NCBI GenBank assembly: GCA_023267795.1 | Contig: JAHFMP010000041.1 | Span: forward strand, 1 to 7,683 | Reading direction: 5' to 3' | DNA length: 7,683 nucleotides | DNA from: Candidatus Woesearchaeota archaeon | GTDB lineage: Archaea; Nanobdellota; Nanobdellia; Woesearchaeales; DSVV01 | Part shown: piece by piece, positions 5,102 to 7,683 of the stretch | Layout: each line of letters starts with the position of its first letter | Numbering within the stretch: the stretch's first letter is position 1 | The notes under the pieces: model-generated | The model's input: the letters and a program-made list of their open reading frames with translations, nothing else | The model's database searches: none | Told to the model about the DNA's origin: nothing | Position numbers and translations under genes: made by a program

Positions 5102-6226
5102 ATGTATATTAAAAAAATGAAACAGAAAAAAACAGAGGAAAAATCTACTATAGAACAAGAGCAGTTTGATGAGATATATATGGAACGTGCACTGCTTCTT
5201 GCACAAAAAGCATATCCTGCACCAAATCCGCAGGTAGGCGCTGTTCTTGTTCGCGATGGAAAGATTATCGGGGAAGGTTATCACACAAAAGCAGGAGAGT
5301 CGCATGCAGAAATCAATGCGTTAAAGGATGCAGAAAAAAGAAAAATTCTTCCAGATGGAGCAACATTGTATGTTACATTAGAGCCGTGTTGTCATTTAGG
5401 AAAAACATCTCCATGTGTTGATGCGTTGGTTGTCGAGGGAATCAAGCGAGTTGTTATTGGTTGCATTGACCAAAATTATTTGGTAAATGGTGAAGGAATA
5501 ATGGCATTGCTTCATGCAGGCATTTCAGTGAATATCGGTATTTTAGGAAAAAAGTGCAGTGCGTTGTACAAACATTTTTTTCACGTGCAAAAATACAAAA
5601 GGTCCTATGTCACTTTAAAATCCGCAATAACACTCGATGCAAAAATTTCCATAACACCAGAAAAGCAGACAGTTATTTCATCACTGGAATCTCGATACAG
5701 AAGTCACGAGCTTCGAAAAGAGCATGATGCAGTTCTTGTAGGAATTGGAACAGTGCTTGCAGACAATCCTCAATTAAGCTGCAGAATACATTGTAATAGG
5801 CAACCAACTCCTGTTATTTTAGATAGTTTTTTGCGAATTTCACCAGAAGCTCGTGTCTTGCAAAATCAAAAAACAATTATCGCAACAACATATTATGCAG
5901 ACAAGAAAAAACTTTCATTATTGAAAAAAAATGGATATAGAATCATCATTACTAATGGCAAAAAAGTGGACATTGTTGCTCTGCTGCGTCAGCTTCCCAA
6001 CTACGGTATTCTCTCAGTTCTTGTCGAAGGTGGTGCGCATGTGAACGCATCTTTTTTGGAAGATAATGCAGTGGATCATTTTTGTTTATTTATTGCACCA
6101 AAGCTTTTTGGCAAGGGAGTTCCTCTCTTTAAAGCAACAAAAGTATTTAGAAAAAATGGCATTGCACTAAAAAATGTAGTCTACAGGCAAACAGGGACAG
6201 ATATTTGTGTAGAAGGAGATGTTTGA
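5102..6226 (+). CDS. ribD: bifunctional pyrimidine deaminase / reductase RibD
   Basis: The 374-residue protein deaminates the pyrimidine made by RibA and then reduces its ribosyl side chain with NADPH. The deaminase domain (about 25-160) has APNPQVGAVLV (40-50), the HAE zinc/catalytic motif (H68, E70) and PCCHLGKTSPC (95-105) with the zinc ligands C96 and C105. The reductase domain (about 168-374) has the VTLKSAITLDAK segment (170-181), VLVGIGTVLADNPQLSCR (211-228), VLVEGGAHVNASFLE (306-320) and FIAPKLFGKG (330-339). Oddities: DQNYLVNGEG (123-132) in place of the usual DPNPxVxGxG, LDA in place of LDG, and no clear GxSxWIT motif after it. The start is uncertain between ATG 5102 and ATG 5117; the first 20 residues are charged and not part of the domain. 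It follows ribBA by 21 bases. Confidence 0.92.
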   Translation: MYIKKMKQKKTEEKSTIEQEQFDEIYMERALLLAQKAYPAPNPQVGAVLVRDGKIIGEGYHTKAGESHAEINALKDAEKRKILPDGATLYVTLEPCCHLGKTSPCVDALVVEGIKRVVIGCIDQNYLVNGEGIMALLHAGISVNIGILGKKCSALYKHFFHVQKYKRSYVTLKSAITLDAKISITPEKQTVISSLESRYRSHELRKEHDAVLVGIGTVLADNPQLSCRIHCNRQPTPVILDSFLRISPEARVLQNQKTIIATTYYADKKKLSLLKKNGYRIIITNGKKVDIVALLRQLPNYGILSVLVEGGAHVNASFLEDNAVDHFCLFIAPKLFGKGVPLFKATKVFRKNGIALKNVVYRQTGTDICVEGDV

Positions 6227-6307
6227 AAATAATATTAGACAAAATATATAAATAGCCTATATTTTTCATCTTTTCATCATTAGGCCATCATTCTTGGAGG
6301 AGCAACG
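6227..6307 (+). promoter_or_regulatory. rpoK promoter and leader
   Basis: TATATAAAT (6245-6253) is a strong TATA box, placing transcription start near 6275-6280. The leader has a Shine-Dalgarno GGAGGA (6296-6301) six bases before the ATG. T-rich patches at 6262-6274 may also end the upstream riboflavin transcript. rpoK therefore probably has its own promoter rather than being part of the rib operon. Confidence 0.65.
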
Positions 6308-6511
6308 ATGAAATACACCCGTTTTGAAAAAGCACGCTTGATTGGTGCACGTGCACTACAAATTGCGCAAGGTGCACCATTTATTATTGATCTTTCTCAA
6401 AAAGATCTTGAATTTATTCGTTTTAATCCAATTGAAATTGCAAAAATGGAATTTGAAAAAGGGCTTATTCCTATAGATGTAAAGCGAGCTGTGCATGGAA
6501 AAGCAAAATGA
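6308..6511 (+). CDS. rpoK: DNA-directed RNA polymerase subunit Rpo6 (RpoK, omega-like)
   Basis: The 67-residue protein is the archaeal counterpart of eukaryotic RPB6 and bacterial omega. It helps hold the clamp and the large subunit in RNA polymerase. The core signature is visible: YTRFEKARLIGARALQIAQGAP (3-24, FEKARLxGARALQ core), then IDLSQKDLEF, and the helix PIEIAKMEFEKGLIPIDVKR (41-60), ending in IPIDVKRAV. Length is right for a short archaeal Rpo6 without an N-terminal tail. The start is fixed by GGAGGA six bases upstream. In many archaea this gene sits with ribosomal or enolase genes; here it stands between ribD and sepF. Confidence 0.95.
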   Translation: MKYTRFEKARLIGARALQIAQGAPFIIDLSQKDLEFIRFNPIEIAKMEFEKGLIPIDVKRAVHGKAK

Positions 6512-6521
6512 AAAACAATAA

Positions 6522-6536
6522 CTTTTTAACTTTTAG
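6522..6536 (+). terminator. T-rich tract downstream of rpoK
   Basis: CTTTTTAACTTTTAG begins 11 bases after the rpoK stop and holds T5 and T4 runs, a plausible archaeal terminator. Termination may be partial, letting some RNA continue into sepF. Confidence 0.4.
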
Positions 6537-6542
6537 AATAAA

Positions 6543-6583
6543 TCTTATATTCATTAAGAAATCGTACATTCAGTAATAGGGTG
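6543..6583 (+). promoter_or_regulatory. candidate sepF promoter and ribosome-binding site
   Basis: An AT-rich CTTATATTC lies around 6544-6552 and could serve as TATA box with RNA starting near 6573. AGGGTG (6578-6583) lies six bases before the ATG at 6590. It decides that start over the in-frame GTG at 6581, which falls inside it. Confidence 0.4.
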
Positions 6584-6589
6584 TTTGCT

Positions 6590-7015
6590 ATGCCAAATGT
6601 CATAACCAAATTCTTGGACAAACTAACTGGAGTTGAAGAAGAGACAGCATACACTTCTTCCTATCCTGAAGATGAATATGTAACTGTTGATTTGAATGAA
6701 CAGCAAATGAAACAGCTGGAAATTGTCAAAACAAGCAGTCAATTGACAGTGAAAATGCATAAACTTAAGTCAGACATAGAATATCAGACTATTTTAGATT
6801 TTATCCGCAATAATTACATTGTTATATTAGACATTTCTATTTTAAAGGCAAGCGATTTTACAGCCTTGAAAATGTTCAGCAATAAGTTGAAGCAAAAATG
6901 CAATGAGATGAGTTGGGGTCTCGGTGCATTAAGCAATGAGTTGCTCATGATAACGCCTACTTCTGTCAAATTTGAAAAGAAGAAAATAGAAGAAGAGACA
7001 TTTCGTGAAAAGTGA
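6590..7015 (+). CDS. sepF: SepF-like cell division protein (FtsZ membrane anchor)
   Basis: The 141-residue protein fits archaeal SepF (the former DUF552 family), the membrane anchor of FtsZ in archaea that lack FtsA. It begins with a likely amphipathic helix (NVITKFLDKLTG, residues 3-14), which in the family binds the membrane. An acidic linker follows to about 50. A core alpha/beta domain (about 52-130) contains VKMHKLKSDIEYQTILDFI, the strand YIVILDISIL, and WGLGALSNELLMITPTSVKF. Its last element (LLMITPxSVKF) is the SepF end strand. The acidic and basic tail (KKKIEEETFREK) is short. The start is the ATG at 6590 behind AGGGTG. The identification is good by pattern; FtsZ itself is not in the window. 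Confidence 0.82.
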   Translation: MPNVITKFLDKLTGVEEETAYTSSYPEDEYVTVDLNEQQMKQLEIVKTSSQLTVKMHKLKSDIEYQTILDFIRNNYIVILDISILKASDFTALKMFSNKLKQKCNEMSWGLGALSNELLMITPTSVKFEKKKIEEETFREK

Positions 7016-7017
7016 TT

Positions 7018-7683
7018 TCAAAACCAGTCCTTTTTTTTAAAATACAACACCATAACTAATGTGCTGAAAATCATAAATATCCAAATTACTGGATAGCTCC
7101 ACCTCCACTCAAGTTCTGGCATATAGCGAAAATTCATACCATAAATAGTTGCAATGACTGTTGCAGGCATGCTTACAGTAGTGAGAATAGTAAGCACTTT
7201 AATAATTTCATTCATTTTGTTTGAAACAACAATAGTATGCGTTTCAACAATGTTGGAAACAATTTCCCTCTGAATCTCAATAAAATCAGAAACCCGTATC
7301 ACTTTATCATAAACATCCCTATAATACACTTCTGAACGGGGAGAAATAAAAGGAACAGTTCGTTTTGCGAGTGCACCAATAACTTCACGATGGTTGGTGG
7401 TGTGCCTTTTTATGTCCATAACATGCTGTTTAAATTTGAATAGTCTGGAAAGGGAATTTGGATCTGCTTTCTTGAAAATTTTTGCTTCTATGATGTCAAT
7501 TTCTTCATCTAGCTTCTCAATTGCTGAAAAAAATGATTCTATTAAGCGATCTATAATGTATTGCATGATAAATTCAGGGCCTTTGTTGAGCAAGGCCTGA
7601 ATTATTTTTAGGTCATTGTGCAGTTGATGAATTGCTTCTATATCATTAAGATGATTTGTAATAATAAAATTAGGACCAACAAT
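7018..7683 (-). CDS. corA: CorA-family divalent-cation transporter, C-terminal part
   Basis: The gene runs off the right end of the window; the 221 visible residues are the C-terminal part. A CorA-like segment (VGPNFIITNH near residue 2 of the visible part) leads into the long helices (GPEFIMQYIIDRLIESFF, then EIDIIEAKIF). Two membrane helices follow: the first (about 171-193) ends in YGMNF, the GMN selectivity-filter motif of magnesium/cobalt channels. The periplasmic loop reads MPELEWRWSYP, the second helix WIFMIFSTLVMVLYF, and the basic end KKKDWF. In the family it forms a pentameric Mg2+ channel gated by cytoplasmic metal. It converges with sepF, with two bases between the stops. The start is outside the window; the TTG at 7593 is an internal leucine codon, not a start. 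Confidence 0.93.
   Translation of the reverse strand: MVGPNFIITNHLNDIEAIHQLHNDLKIIQALLNKGPEFIMQYIIDRLIESFFSAIEKLDEEIDIIEAKIFKKADPNSLSRLFKFKQHVMDIKRHTTNHREVIGALAKRTVPFISPRSEVYYRDVYDKVIRVSDFIEIQREIVSNIVETHTIVVSNKMNEIIKVLTILTTVSMPATVIATIYGMNFRYMPELEWRWSYPVIWIFMIFSTLVMVLYFKKKDWF
7031..7038 (+). terminator. T8 tract ending sepF transcription
   Basis: Eight T begin 16 bases after the sepF stop, a standard archaeal termination signal. The tract lies within the last codons of the convergent corA gene, where it encodes the lysine run near the C-terminus. Confidence 0.5.

Noticed and set aside
7394..7600. Small plus-strand frame antisense to corA
   Set aside because: It is the complement of the CorA helical region, with no independent support.

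Overview
The window is AT-rich and almost certainly archaeal. It encodes an archaeal RNA polymerase subunit (Rpo6/RpoK), an archaeal-type riboflavin synthase, a CTP-dependent-type riboflavin kinase with an N-terminal winged helix, and an archaeal-style SepF. TATA-like boxes lie about 25-28 bases upstream of several ATGs (leaderless pattern), and T-rich tracts follow several genes. A small-genome or DPANN-like lineage is possible, but that is inference; the lineage cannot be fixed from this sequence alone.

Layout. Bases 1-1080 look accessory: the 3' end of a PIN-domain toxin gene (+), a convergent intergenic stretch with two abutting hairpins, an unrecognised 181-residue protein (-), and a locally GC-richer, dyad-rich gap. 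Bases 1083-2104 hold two minus-strand genes: a nitroreductase-family flavoprotein and an 80-residue single-pass membrane protein with four C-terminal cysteines. Bases 2245-6226 are a compact plus-strand riboflavin operon, ribK(rbkR)-ribC-ribH-ribBA-ribD, with overlapping or closely spaced genes. Then come rpoK (6308-6511) and sepF (6590-7015). The window ends with a CorA-type divalent-cation transporter on the minus strand, cut off at its N-terminal side by the window end.

How the genes work together. The operon encodes nearly the whole route from GTP and ribulose 5-phosphate to FMN. The RibA domain opens GTP, RibD deaminates and reduces, the RibB domain makes dihydroxybutanone phosphate, RibH makes lumazine, archaeal RibC makes riboflavin, and RibK phosphorylates it to FMN. 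Only the phosphatase step is missing, and no FAD synthetase is present. The front half (RibBA and RibD fusions) is of the kind typical of bacteria and the back half (RibC, RibK) is of archaeal type, so the operon is a mosaic. The kinase carries a DNA-binding domain, and the operon promoter has an imperfect direct repeat around its TATA box, which suggests autoregulation. The neighbouring nitroreductase would use the FMN made by this operon.

I see no tRNA, rRNA, CRISPR array or transposase. The most interesting items are the mosaic riboflavin operon with its candidate operator, and the structured intergenic region at about 905-1062.
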